Notes: a model not told the origin generated them from the sequence alone. 11,804 bases of DNA from an uncultured Selenomonadales bacterium (GCA_947167555.1 CAMVIO010000042.1:1-11804), one strand, 5' to 3'; shown: positions 1 to 6,526, counted from the first letter of the stretch. Translations and numbers: made by a program.

Positions 1-14
1 TGAACAAAGAAAAC

Positions 15-51
15 ATTGATTCATTTGCCGGGCGCCGGCCAAGGAATCAGT
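15..51. other. Imperfect hairpin upstream of the DnaA-N-like gene
   Basis: Positions 15-22 pair with 44-51 (one T-G wobble), and inside them 25-31 pair with 35-42 around a GCG loop with a single bulged C at 39. The stem is GC-rich at its tip. It is not followed by a T-run, so it is not a clear terminator. It may be the end of an upstream unit or a leader structure of the gene starting at 87. The first bases read TGA, but whether that is the stop of an upstream gene cannot be told from the window edge. No convincing promoter was found between here and 87. Confidence 0.4.
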
Positions 52-86
52 GCTTCCTTCCATATTTTATAAAGGAGGAATCGCTT

Positions 87-389
87 ATGTACGCCGAAAC
101 CAAGAACGAATGGAGCATGAACCACACGCTGTCCGCCGAGGTCATGCGGCCGATCGAGGAACGCATCGCGAAGGAGAAGCCCGCGCTCAGCGGGGGTATC
201 GCGAAGCTCCGGGAGCTTTTGCCGACCGAGGTGTTCGATCGCAGCTTCGCGAAAGTGGAGAATCTTTCGAAAAGCGGAGACGCCCTGTTGATCGTCACGA
301 ACGCCATGCACCGCTCCTTCATCGAGCGCGACTGCATCGGTGCGCTGAAGGAAGCCTTCGGCGTCAAGTATGTGCGTGTGGTAGGGTAA
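87..389 (+). CDS. Small protein resembling an isolated DnaA N-terminal domain
   Basis: This is a 100-residue soluble protein with no signal peptide. The start is set by AAAGGAGG at 71-78, eight bases before the ATG. Residues about 36-98 follow the pattern of DnaA domain I: a first helix with the LPTEVF segment (45-50), a hydrophobic strand ALLIVTNAM (66-74) in place of the DnaA strand that ends in APN, then a helix SFIERDCIGALKEAF (77-91) and a short final strand. In DnaA this domain self-associates and binds helicase or loader proteins such as DnaB and DiaA/HobA. The AAA+ and DNA-binding domains of DnaA are absent, so it cannot be an initiator itself. Residues 1-35 are a charged helical lead with no recognised match. 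It stands alone, convergent with the next gene. The family call is recognition by eye; the function is unknown. A small KH-like or unrelated alpha/beta protein remains possible. Confidence 0.6.
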   Translation: MYAETKNEWSMNHTLSAEVMRPIEERIAKEKPALSGGIAKLRELLPTEVFDRSFAKVENLSKSGDALLIVTNAMHRSFIERDCIGALKEAFGVKYVRVVG

Positions 390-415
390 CAAGGGAACTA
401 AAAATCGTATGAATC

Positions 416-452
416 AAAAAAGCTCGCGAGGCTTTGCTTCGCGAGCTTTTTT
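416..452. terminator. Bidirectional rho-independent terminator
   Basis: The stem pairs 416-429 with 439-452, with GCTCGCGA at its core and A-runs and T-runs on the two sides. The loop region 430-438 can pair a little further. Because each strand shows a GC stem followed by a T-run, it can end both the plus-strand gene stopping at 389 and the minus-strand operon stopping at 470. Confidence 0.9.
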
Positions 453-469
453 GTGTACTGATTTTTTGC

Positions 470-2587
470 TTACATCCGAACGAAGGCCACTTCTCCCATG
501 ATTTCCGGCGGGACTTCCTCGTCGGGTTTCATTTTTTTGACCTTCTTCACGAACAGGTCGATGCCGTGGGCCTTGGCGCCCTGCGTCACGCCCCAGCGCT
601 CCAGGAGCGGCTGGAACTGCGGGTTGCTGGCCAACGACTTGCGGAATTTCTTCGACAGGGTGCAGTAGCGGAACACGATTTCCCGCGCGATCTTGTTCAG
701 GCGCGGCAGGCCGAAGGCCTCGTTCAGGATATACATCTCGTAGTCCGCGACGAATACGTTCTTGTAATCGTTGCGCGCCTTTTGCAGCATGGTCTTGATG
801 CGGTCCTTCATGTCGCTGGACAGGTTTCCGTTCTTCTTGTAGAACTGGAGGTAGTTCGTGTATTCCGAGGTCAGCGACGGCTCTGTGATGTCCGTGTAGC
901 GCACGCCCTGGATGCGGCGGCACATCTCCCAACGGAACTGCGCGCACATCCGCACGATGGTCGATTCCAGATCCTCGGAGTGGAAGATCGAAAGAACCAT
1001 GTGCGCGGGCGTCGTCTTTTTCACGCCCTCGATCTCCTGCCACATCAGGCCTCGGCTGCCGAAGTTCGGCATCAGGATCAGGTACGGCTTGACCTCGACG
1101 TTGTAGACGAAATGCTGGATGCCGAATTCCGGGAAGGAGACAAGCGCCGGGCGGTAGAAGCAACTGAAGTCGACGTCCAGCACCTTGTCGAAGACCGCCT
1201 TCACCCGGGACGGGCTCGTGAAGCATTTGTCCAGCGGGCGGATTACGTCTGTCGCGCAGAAAACGGGGACAAACGAAGCGAGCTGACCGTTCGTGACCTT
1301 GTTCGCGCTGGTGCACATATTGTGGATCTCGAAACTGACCATCGCGCGGACGTCATGGGCGAGCTCGTCCGCCTTTTGCTGGCTGATGGCGCCGGTGCGC
1401 AGCTCTTCGCGCAGGTACTCGGGCCAGTCGTTGTCGAATTCGTTTTTCGACGGCAGGGCTTCCCCTCGGTAAATCTTGGCCAGCCAATCGTACATGGGCA
1501 GGACCTGTCCGTCCGGATCGTTTTCCCACGCCACGGCGAAATGGTAGAGCGCGGCGGTGTTCGCGATTCCGGCGAGGGTCTCGTCTACGAAGCCGAACAG
1601 GAAGAACATCCGCACTTCGGCGGGGATATGGTTCGTTTCCATGCTCCGGAAGAACGCCGCCTCGTAAATTGCGTAGAATCCCTCTGCAATGCTCGAACGG
1701 AGCTGCCGCATTTCGGCGGATTTCGCGCGGCGGTCCGTCGTATCGGTGTACTTCTTGATGTCTTTGCGGAAGGTTTCCTCGATTTCGGGCTTGACGTCGG
1801 CAAAAGCCAGGATTACGTCGAGGGCGTTGGAGATGGCCGGGGCCTCCTCGATGGGCGCCGAGCCGCGATGCTCCGTGTCCACTCTCGATTTTACATCGTA
1901 GAACGCTTTGACAAAATCCGCCGTCCGTGCCTTCGTGTCGCGGATGAACGCCGCCACCGTCTCCAGCTCCTGGCGGACGCGCCGTCCCGTCTCGGAAGCG
2001 CGCATTACCGCTTCGACGCAGAAGCTCGGCTCCAACGGGTAAAACATCTTTCTCAGCGCCGGCGCCTGCCCGCAGAACGCCCGAACGATGTCAGCCTCCC
2101 AGCCCGAGGCCAGCCCGGAGCTTTCGGGAGCGGTCAGGACCTCCACGAATATGAATTGCGCGGGGGGCATCTGGACTTTCGCGCAGAGGAACTTATAGTC
2201 GTTGTAATTGTACTTCAGGTCCTTGCAGAGTGTCGACGCCGCTTCCTCCACAGAGGTAAGCGCGTCAAGCAGTCCCTTCGTGTGCTCCATGCTCGCCGCC
2301 GCCATCGCGGGAGCAATGGCGACCGTCCCAGTCACTGCCTCGGCGATATCCTCCTCCGACGTGTAATCCAGCACCGCCAATGTGGAATTTTCGCTGGCTA
2401 CATAGTCGAAAGAATACGTATCGCCGGGGAGATAAACCGCGCCCGCGATCGATCCGCTCCCGAGGCGCACATTCACATCGCCCCCGTCGGTGATCGTGAG
2501 CGCGCCTGAAAGCACGATTTCCAGCTTGTGGACTTCGTCCCCTTTCTTGTGCAGTATCTGCCCCTTCCTGACCTGTGCCTTCTCCAT
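470..2587 (-). CDS. Large protein with N-terminal cyclic-nucleotide-binding-like domain and long unassigned region
   Basis: This protein has 705 residues and no signal peptide or membrane segment. Residues about 5-82 fit the beta-roll of the cNMP-binding/Crp family: VRKGQILHKKGD at the start, then LEIVLSGALTI, a GSGSIAG turn, a YLPGDTYSFDYVA stretch and STLAVLDYTSEEDI. The Arg-containing phosphate-binding cassette of true cAMP binders is not evident, so ligand binding is doubtful. Residues about 100-705 are rich in helices and aromatics, with no helix-turn-helix and no enzyme motif that I recognise; the protein is far longer than Crp/Fnr regulators (about 220 residues). The start was taken at 2587, not the in-frame ATG at 2591-2593, because AGGAGG at 2596-2601 lies 8 bases from the former and 2 from the latter. 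It is the last gene of the five-gene minus-strand unit, 37 bases after sufB. A sensing role linked to Fe-S assembly or segregation is speculation. Confidence 0.75.
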   Translation of the reverse strand: MEKAQVRKGQILHKKGDEVHKLEIVLSGALTITDGGDVNVRLGSGSIAGAVYLPGDTYSFDYVASENSTLAVLDYTSEEDIAEAVTGTVAIAPAMAAASMEHTKGLLDALTSVEEAASTLCKDLKYNYNDYKFLCAKVQMPPAQFIFVEVLTAPESSGLASGWEADIVRAFCGQAPALRKMFYPLEPSFCVEAVMRASETGRRVRQELETVAAFIRDTKARTADFVKAFYDVKSRVDTEHRGSAPIEEAPAISNALDVILAFADVKPEIEETFRKDIKKYTDTTDRRAKSAEMRQLRSSIAEGFYAIYEAAFFRSMETNHIPAEVRMFFLFGFVDETLAGIANTAALYHFAVAWENDPDGQVLPMYDWLAKIYRGEALPSKNEFDNDWPEYLREELRTGAISQQKADELAHDVRAMVSFEIHNMCTSANKVTNGQLASFVPVFCATDVIRPLDKCFTSPSRVKAVFDKVLDVDFSCFYRPALVSFPEFGIQHFVYNVEVKPYLILMPNFGSRGLMWQEIEGVKKTTPAHMVLSIFHSEDLESTIVRMCAQFRWEMCRRIQGVRYTDITEPSLTSEYTNYLQFYKKNGNLSSDMKDRIKTMLQKARNDYKNVFVADYEMYILNEAFGLPRLNKIAREIVFRYCTLSKKFRKSLASNPQFQPLLERWGVTQGAKAHGIDLFVKKVKKMKPDEEVPPEIMGEVAFVRM

Positions 2588-2595
2588 TCCCATAC

Positions 2596-2601
2596 CCTCC
2601 T
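2596..2601 (-). promoter_or_regulatory. Ribosome-binding site that decides the start of the cNMP-like gene
   Basis: The minus strand reads AGGAGG. Two in-frame ATGs follow, six bases apart. The spacing is only 2 bases to the first ATG but 8 bases to the second (2585-2587), so the second is the likelier start. Confidence 0.7.
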
Positions 2602-2624
2602 GTATATTCAGAATCTCGCTTTTG

Positions 2625-3551
2625 TTATTTCAAGAATCCGTTGATGATCTGCTCTTCCGCTTCCTGCTCCGTCAGGCCCAGCGTCATCAGCTTTATCAGC
2701 TGGTCCCCGGCGATCTTCCCGATGGCGGCCTCATGGATCAGCTCGGCGTCCACATGGTTCGCTTCGAGGGACGGCACGGCCAGGATCTTGCCCTTGTCCA
2801 TGATGATGGAATCGCATTCCGTGTGGCCGTGGCCGGGCGCGTTGCCGACAATGCAGGCGTCGAATTTCTGGAAGGACGTGTCCCTTGCCACCGAGCGCGA
2901 GACCACGTCGGCGTTGGCGCCTTCGCCGTCCAGCGTGACCTTGTATCCGGAAAAGGCCTTTTGCGCGCCGTGGGTCATCAGGCGTTCGCGGACGACGAGC
3001 CGCGCGCCCGCCGCGAGAGTGGCCCGCGTCATGCGCTCGGTGGAGTCGACGCCCTTGATCTGCACCATTTCCATTTCCATCGAGCTGTTTTCCGCCAGCG
3101 TCGCCTCGGTGACGGGGTTCAGGATTCGCTTGCCGTCGCCCGTACCGGAGCCGTAATGCTTTTCCACATATTTGACTTTCGCGCCCTTTTCGAGGAAAAA
3201 GCGATGGACGCCGTCGTGCTCCGAGTCCTGCGTGCCGCAGTTGTCGATGCCGCAGCCCGCGACGATCACTACGTCCGCCCCCTCGCCGACGTAAAAGTCG
3301 TTGTAGACCGTCTCCTTGATGCCGCTGGCGCTCAGGACGACCGGGATGTGCACGCTCTCGTTTTTCGTATTCGGTTTGATGAAAATGTCGATGCCCGAGC
3401 CGTCTTTTTTCGACTGGATGTCGATATTGGCGGTGGTGTGCCGCCCGACGGCCTTGCTGTTGGCGCGGAAATTGTACGCGCCCATCGGTACGTCGTGGAG
3501 ATCGGCGACCTCCGCGATCAGCCGTTTTTGTACCGCGTCCATTGGAAGCAT
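2625..3551 (-). CDS. sufB: SufB/SufD-family Fe-S cluster scaffold (minimal SUF/SMS type)
   Basis: The product is the scaffold partner of SufC in iron-sulfur cluster assembly, cytosolic, 308 residues. Family signs are a long beta-helix core; GCGIDNCGTQ (99-108) followed by HDGVHRF (112-118) and YVEKHYGSG (128-136); HTECDS (243-248), whose Cys246 sits where SufB Cys405 of E. coli lies; ELIHEAAIGKI (270-280), with His273-Glu274 matching SufB His433-Glu434; and the C-terminal DQLIKLM...INGFLK seen at the end of SufB/SufD proteins. It is much shorter than E. coli SufB (495) or SufD (423) and lacks their N-terminal helical region, as in SmsB of the minimal two-gene system of anaerobes and methanogens. 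GGAGGG lies 8 bases before the ATG and adjoins the sufC stop codon, 13 bases upstream, suggesting coupled translation. No SufS, SufU or SufE is nearby, so the sulfur donor is unknown. Confidence 0.88.
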   Translation of the reverse strand: MLPMDAVQKRLIAEVADLHDVPMGAYNFRANSKAVGRHTTANIDIQSKKDGSGIDIFIKPNTKNESVHIPVVLSASGIKETVYNDFYVGEGADVVIVAGCGIDNCGTQDSEHDGVHRFFLEKGAKVKYVEKHYGSGTGDGKRILNPVTEATLAENSSMEMEMVQIKGVDSTERMTRATLAAGARLVVRERLMTHGAQKAFSGYKVTLDGEGANADVVSRSVARDTSFQKFDACIVGNAPGHGHTECDSIIMDKGKILAVPSLEANHVDAELIHEAAIGKIAGDQLIKLMTLGLTEQEAEEQIINGFLK

Positions 3552-3564
3552 GATCGTCGCCCTC

Positions 3565-4299
3565 CTACATTTCTTCCATCTTGCCGCAGGGCGCCACCGC
3601 GTACTGCGTGCCGGTAATCTCTTTCAGGATGTCCTTCGCCGCGCCCTGCTTCTCGATGCGTCCGTTTACCAGCACCACGATCTCGTCGGCAATGGACAGG
3701 ATGCGCTCCTGATGGGAAATGATCAGGATGGAGCTGTCCTCGATGTTTTCCCGGAGCTGCTGAAAAATGCGAGTCAGGTTCTGGAAGCTCCATAGGTCGA
3801 TGCCCGCCTCCGGCTCGTCAAACAACGTGAGCCGCGCTTTCCGGGCCATGACCGTGGCAATCTCGATGCGTTTCAGTTCGCCGCCGGACAGCGACGAATT
3901 GACCTCGCGGTGGATGTAATCCCGGGCGCAGAGGCCGACCTCGGACAGATAGTCGCAGGCCGCGTCTACGGAAATCGTCTTGCCCGTGGCGAGGCGCAGC
4001 AGGTCGATGACCTCCAGCCCCTTGAAGCGCACCGGCTGTTGGAACGCGAAAGCAATGCCCATCCGCGCCCGCTCGGTGATGTTTTTTCCGGTGACGTCCT
4101 CGCCGTCGAACATGATCCGGCCCGCCGTCGGCTTCTCGATGCCGGCGATGATCCGCGCCAGCGTAGATTTGCCGCTGCCGTTGGGCCCGGTAATCACGAT
4201 GAATTTTTTGTCGTCCACGGTCAGACTGACGTCCTTCAATATGTCGATTGGGTTGCCGTCTTCCTCGACGGAAAACGAGATATTTTTCAGTTCCAGCAT
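3565..4299 (-). CDS. sufC: SufC-like Fe-S assembly ATPase (ABC-type)
   Basis: This is a soluble ABC ATPase of 244 residues, close to the usual SufC length of about 250. Motifs in order: Walker A GPNGSGKS (38-45), Q-loop around FAFQQP (84-89), signature LSGGE (137-141), Walker B LTLFDEPEAGID (157-168) with catalytic Glu162, and switch His196 in SHQ. The segment FQQPVRFKG and the LSGGELKRIEIA region are of SufC type, not of a transporter with a membrane partner; no permease gene is nearby, and the adjoining gene encodes a SufB/D protein. It should power conformational change in the SufBC complex during cluster assembly on the scaffold. AAGGAG overlaps the stop of the preceding gene (TAAAGGAG) and lies six bases before the ATG. 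The tail APCGKMEEM carries a Cys at 238 that I cannot assign. Confidence 0.92.
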   Translation of the reverse strand: MLELKNISFSVEEDGNPIDILKDVSLTVDDKKFIVITGPNGSGKSTLARIIAGIEKPTAGRIMFDGEDVTGKNITERARMGIAFAFQQPVRFKGLEVIDLLRLATGKTISVDAACDYLSEVGLCARDYIHREVNSSLSGGELKRIEIATVMARKARLTLFDEPEAGIDLWSFQNLTRIFQQLRENIEDSSILIISHQERILSIADEIVVLVNGRIEKQGAAKDILKEITGTQYAVAPCGKMEEM

Positions 4300-4310
4300 G
4301 GAATACTCCT

Positions 4311-4547
4311 TTAATTTCTGTTCAGCGCTTCCACCGCCGCGCCCAGTATCCGGCTCATCGGCAGACCGCGTTTTTTTGAAAGCTTTTTCAGCAGTTCATA
4401 TTGCTCTTGCGTCAGGCTGGCCGTGACGCGGACGCGCTTTCCGCCCTTCAGCGGCGGCGCAGCGTCGTCGTGCGCTTTCTTGGCTGCCGGGGGATCGAAA
4501 TCCGCGGCGAGTCGCTTGCGTTCGGCTTCGGAGAGCTTTTTTGCCAT
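4311..4547 (-). CDS. Small ribbon-helix-helix DNA-binding protein, partner of ParA
   Basis: This 78-residue protein has a charged, probably flexible N-terminal arm (1-36) and a C-terminal ribbon-helix-helix fold: strand KRVRVTASL (37-45), helix QEQYELLKKLSKKRG (47-61) and helix PMSRILGAAVEALN (63-76). This is the layout of CopG/Omega/ParG-like centromere-binding partners of small ParA proteins (type Ib partition), which often also repress their own operon. The start was chosen at 4547 because the fold and a GGGAGGAG stretch about 10-12 bases upstream fit it. The first 100 bases overlap the end of parA in another frame. The sufC start lies 11 bases after its stop. An antitoxin or plain transcription regulator is possible, but no toxin gene is adjacent. 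Confidence 0.78.
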   Translation of the reverse strand: MAKKLSEAERKRLAADFDPPAAKKAHDDAAPPLKGGKRVRVTASLTQEQYELLKKLSKKRGLPMSRILGAAVEALNRN

Positions 4548-5308
4548 TTCTTCTTGTCTCCTCCCAAAACGATATAAAGTTCCTTCGCGAACGCCGCGTA
4601 GTCTTCCGCCGCGTGACAGCTCGCGCTGTAATCGAAAACGTCGCACTGCCGCATCTGCGATTCCTTGATGGCCACGCTTTCACGGATCACGGTCTCGAAG
4701 ACCCGCGTGCCGAGCTCCTTTGCTCGTTCCTTGAACATCTCCGCCGTCCGCTTGCTGATCGAGGTGCGGCTGTCATAGCGCGTCAGCAGGATGCCCGCGA
4801 CGGTCAGATCCTTGTTGTAATATTCCTTCGCGAGGTCGACGTTCTTCATCAGGTCGTCGAGTCCCGACAGGCTGAAGCTGTCCGTCTGGCAGCAGACCAC
4901 AGCCGCGTCGGCGGCGGCGAAGGCGTTCAGCGTCAGCACGTTCATCGCGGGCGACGTGTCGAGGATTACATAGTCATAGCCCTTCAGCCGTTTCAGCGCC
5001 TTTTCCAGCAGATGCTCGCTGCCGATCTGGTCAAACTCCTTGTCGGCGCGGGAAAGCCGTGCGTCCGCCGCCAACAGGTCGTACTTCGCCATTTTCTGGA
5101 TGCAGTTTTCCGGCGGGTCGCCGCGCAGGAAATCAAAAGTTCCCGCCTCGTCCCGTTTCGCGCCGGACGCTTGCGAGAAATTTCCCTGGGCGTCCATGTC
5201 GATGGCCAGCACGGAAAAGCCGCTCTGCCCGAGATAGGCCGCCGTCGAAAGCGCGGTGGTCGTCTTGCCGACGCCGCCCTTCTTATTTGTCATCGCGATA
5301 ATCTTCAT
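4448..5308 (-). CDS. ParA-family (ParA/MinD-type deviant Walker) ATPase
   Basis: The product has 286 residues and starts directly with the ATPase fold, with no N-terminal DNA-binding domain, as in type Ib partition ParA and chromosomal Soj. Motifs: deviant Walker A KKGGVGKTTT (9-18), DMDAQGN (37-43) for Walker A', and YVILDTSPA (113-121) for Walker B. Such ATPases dimerise on ATP, bind DNA non-specifically and position a cargo, classically a DNA-partner complex. The start at 5308 is preferred over 5332 because GAGG lies 8-9 bases upstream and the family begins at this point. The fold seems complete near residue 249; residues about 252-286 are Lys/Arg/Ser/Pro-rich and are encoded where the next gene already runs in another frame. 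It is the first gene of the five-gene unit. The partner is most likely the overlapping RHH protein. Cargo could be DNA or, by analogy with McdA-like systems, a protein assembly; this is inference. Confidence 0.88.
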   Translation of the reverse strand: MKIIAMTNKKGGVGKTTTALSTAAYLGQSGFSVLAIDMDAQGNFSQASGAKRDEAGTFDFLRGDPPENCIQKMAKYDLLAADARLSRADKEFDQIGSEHLLEKALKRLKGYDYVILDTSPAMNVLTLNAFAAADAAVVCCQTDSFSLSGLDDLMKNVDLAKEYYNKDLTVAGILLTRYDSRTSISKRTAEMFKERAKELGTRVFETVIRESVAIKESQMRQCDVFDYSASCHAAEDYAAFAKELYIVLGGDKKKWQKSSPKPNASDSPRISIPRQPRKRTTTLRRR

Positions 5309-5362
5309 CTTAAAATACCTCGGGATGTTCACAAAAAATCATGCCGTTTTTTTGTTTCTGAC

Positions 5363-5372
5363 TAATTAATTA
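5363..5372. promoter_or_regulatory. Possible operator palindrome at the parA promoter
   Basis: TAATTAATTA is a perfect 10-bp palindrome overlapping the last base of the parA -10 box and the expected start of transcription. A site here would suit autorepression by the RHH protein of the same operon, which is common in ParA/RHH cassettes. It is AT-only and short, so chance is a real alternative. Confidence 0.25.
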
Positions 5373-5400
5373 TTATATGCTAAAATTTCCTCTTCGGCAA
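5372..5400 (-). promoter_or_regulatory. Promoter of the parA-RHH-sufC-sufB-cNMP operon
   Basis: On the minus strand TTGCCG (5395-5400) and a perfect TATAAT (5372-5377) are separated by 17 bases. The expected transcript starts near 5365, leaving a leader of about 57 bases before the parA ATG. No other good promoter was noticed in the short gaps within the operon. Confidence 0.75.
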
Positions 5401-5495
5401 TGCAAAGGAAAGAGGAAAAAGCGTTTTTACGTCGAAGTATCGACTATAGACCCAATAAGAAATCGCTGAATATTTTAATCGGGAGGGAATCATCC

Positions 5496-6257
5496 ATGAA
5501 ATTGCTCAAAAAGACCGCCGCCGCGCTCTGCGCCGCCCTGACGATTTCCGCCGCCGCTTCCGCCGCGCCGTTGGCGCCGGAGCTCCAGGTCGACACCCTG
5601 GCCAAGACCGCCATGGGCCACGACGGCTGGTTCGTGCTGCCGGAGCGCGACAAGAACTGTGACGCCTGGCAATATGCGATCACCGACCTGGACCACAACG
5701 GCCGGCTGGAAGTCCTGAAGGCCAGGCACGGCTGGGTGGAAGGCGGCCCCATGCTGCTCGTCAGGGAACTGTCCGAGGACGGGAGCCGGATGCAGGGAGA
5801 AATCTCCCACCTCTTCTCCTCCATTCCCGATATCCTCGCGACGGAGGATCCATCCGTGCAGCCGCTGACGACGCTTTACGACGCGAAAGACAATACCTAT
5901 CACTATATCTTTACGGAAACCGTCTACCACACCGAATACGAAATGATCACGACGAAATACGCGCTGACCTTTCTGAAAGGAACCCTGCACATAGTGCCGC
6001 TGGCCTGCTTCCAACGGAACCTGAGCGGATACGACGCCAGCGAAACGCGGCGCTATTATCTGCCGGCAGGCGTCCAAAGCGTCGACGCGGAAATCGACGC
6101 CGCCCGCTACGAAAAGATCGAGCTGCAGGTATTTCCCGGCTGCACGCCGAAGCCCATCGCGTTCCGCTGGATGAGCGCAAAGGACCTGAAAAACGCCGCC
6201 GCGGAAGGACGTTTAAGGGAAACGCTGGCGGCCTCCTATGTAAGCTTCGCGGAGTAA
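5496..6257 (+). CDS. Secreted protein of unknown function with EF-hand-like loop
   Basis: The protein has 253 residues. GGGAGG (5481-5486) lies nine bases before the ATG, which opens a clear Sec signal peptide: MKLLKK, a hydrophobic Ala/Leu run, and a likely type I cleavage after ASA at residue 23. There is no lipobox Cys at the cleavage point. The mature part (about 230 residues) contains DLDHNGRLE (64-72), a D-x-D-x-N-G-x-x-E calcium-loop pattern of the sort seen in EF-hand-like and dockerin-like loops and common in secreted hypothetical proteins of gut anaerobes. The rest looks like a beta-rich domain with many aromatics (YHYIFTETVYHTEYEM, 135-150). Three Cys (55, 171, 215) remain in the mature form. 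It is divergent from parA across a 187-base gap and is closed by its own terminator. I do not recognise a named family; no enzymatic motif was seen. Confidence 0.8.
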   Translation: MKLLKKTAAALCAALTISAAASAAPLAPELQVDTLAKTAMGHDGWFVLPERDKNCDAWQYAITDLDHNGRLEVLKARHGWVEGGPMLLVRELSEDGSRMQGEISHLFSSIPDILATEDPSVQPLTTLYDAKDNTYHYIFTETVYHTEYEMITTKYALTFLKGTLHIVPLACFQRNLSGYDASETRRYYLPAGVQSVDAEIDAARYEKIELQVFPGCTPKPIAFRWMSAKDLKNAAAEGRLRETLAASYVSFAE

Positions 6258-6280
6258 ATCTGCGGCGAAAAAGATTATTA

Positions 6281-6315
6281 GCCCTTCCCTCTGGGGAGGG
6301 CTTGTTTTGTTTTTC
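6281..6315 (+). terminator. Rho-independent terminator after the secreted protein gene
   Basis: 6281-6289 pair with 6293-6301 (nine pairs, one G-T) around a three-base loop, followed by a T-rich tract broken by two G's up to 6315. It sits 24 bases after the stop codon. Confidence 0.85.
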
Positions 6316-6316
6316 A

Positions 6317-6346
6317 TTGACAGAACCGACAGACACCCTCTATAAT
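6317..6346 (+). promoter_or_regulatory. Consensus promoter for the hairpin leader and cbiK
   Basis: TTGACA (6317-6322) and TATAAT (6341-6346), both perfect, are separated by 18 bases. Transcription should begin near 6353, giving an unusually long leader of about 170 bases before the cbiK start. Confidence 0.8.
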
Positions 6347-6386
6347 GAAATAAATAATGATAATTTCACGATTATATTCATACTAA

Positions 6387-6503
6387 CAACTGATTAAATT
6401 ATTTAATCAGTTGACGTGTGCTACGCACACTACATTTGCACCGTTGGCGCAAATGCCGTCTCATGCAGACACTGTAAGAAATTTAATATTTCTAACAGTG
6501 TCT
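6387..6503. other. Array of four different hairpins in the cbiK leader
   Basis: Four inverted repeats follow one another. (a) 6387-6413: 13 perfect pairs around one central T, AT-rich. (b) 6416-6430: GTGTGC and GCACAC around TAC. (c) 6433-6455: CATTTGC and GCAAATG, with two more CC/GG pairs inside. (d) 6467-6503: AGACACTGT and ACAGTGTCT, then one mismatch and six more pairs around a five-base loop. The gaps between them are 2, 2 and 11 bases. The stems do not share sequence, so this is not a repeat family. None is followed by a T-run. They lie between a consensus promoter and the cbiK ribosome-binding site, so they could be a structured leader RNA; as DNA they could be operators or cruciform-forming sites. 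No cobalamin riboswitch consensus was recognised. Confidence 0.6.
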
Positions 6504-6526
6504 AGTATCATGTGCTGGAGGAAGGA

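Noticed and set aside
434..2509. Long open frame on the plus strand (about 690 codons).
   Set aside because: It is antisense to the cNMP-like gene. Its translation is rich in Arg, His and Leu with no fold signs, and it has no ribosome-binding site. GC-rich third positions in the true gene keep the opposite strand open.
3160..3168. DnaA-box-like TTTTCCACA.
   Set aside because: A single near-match inside sufB coding sequence; no cluster of boxes or AT-rich unwinding region is present, so it is not an oriC.
4311..4547. Antitoxin of a toxin-antitoxin pair.
   Set aside because: The neighbours are ParA and SufC and no toxin-like small gene is adjacent.
5352..5381. Plus-strand promoter TTGTTT-18-TATGCT for the secreted protein gene.
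   Set aside because: Both boxes are weak and overlap the parA promoter region; I could not choose between this and other poor candidates such as TATAGA at 5445.
6353..6526. Cobalamin riboswitch upstream of cbiK.
   Set aside because: The conserved B12-box and surrounding core bases were not found; the region is instead a row of simple hairpins.
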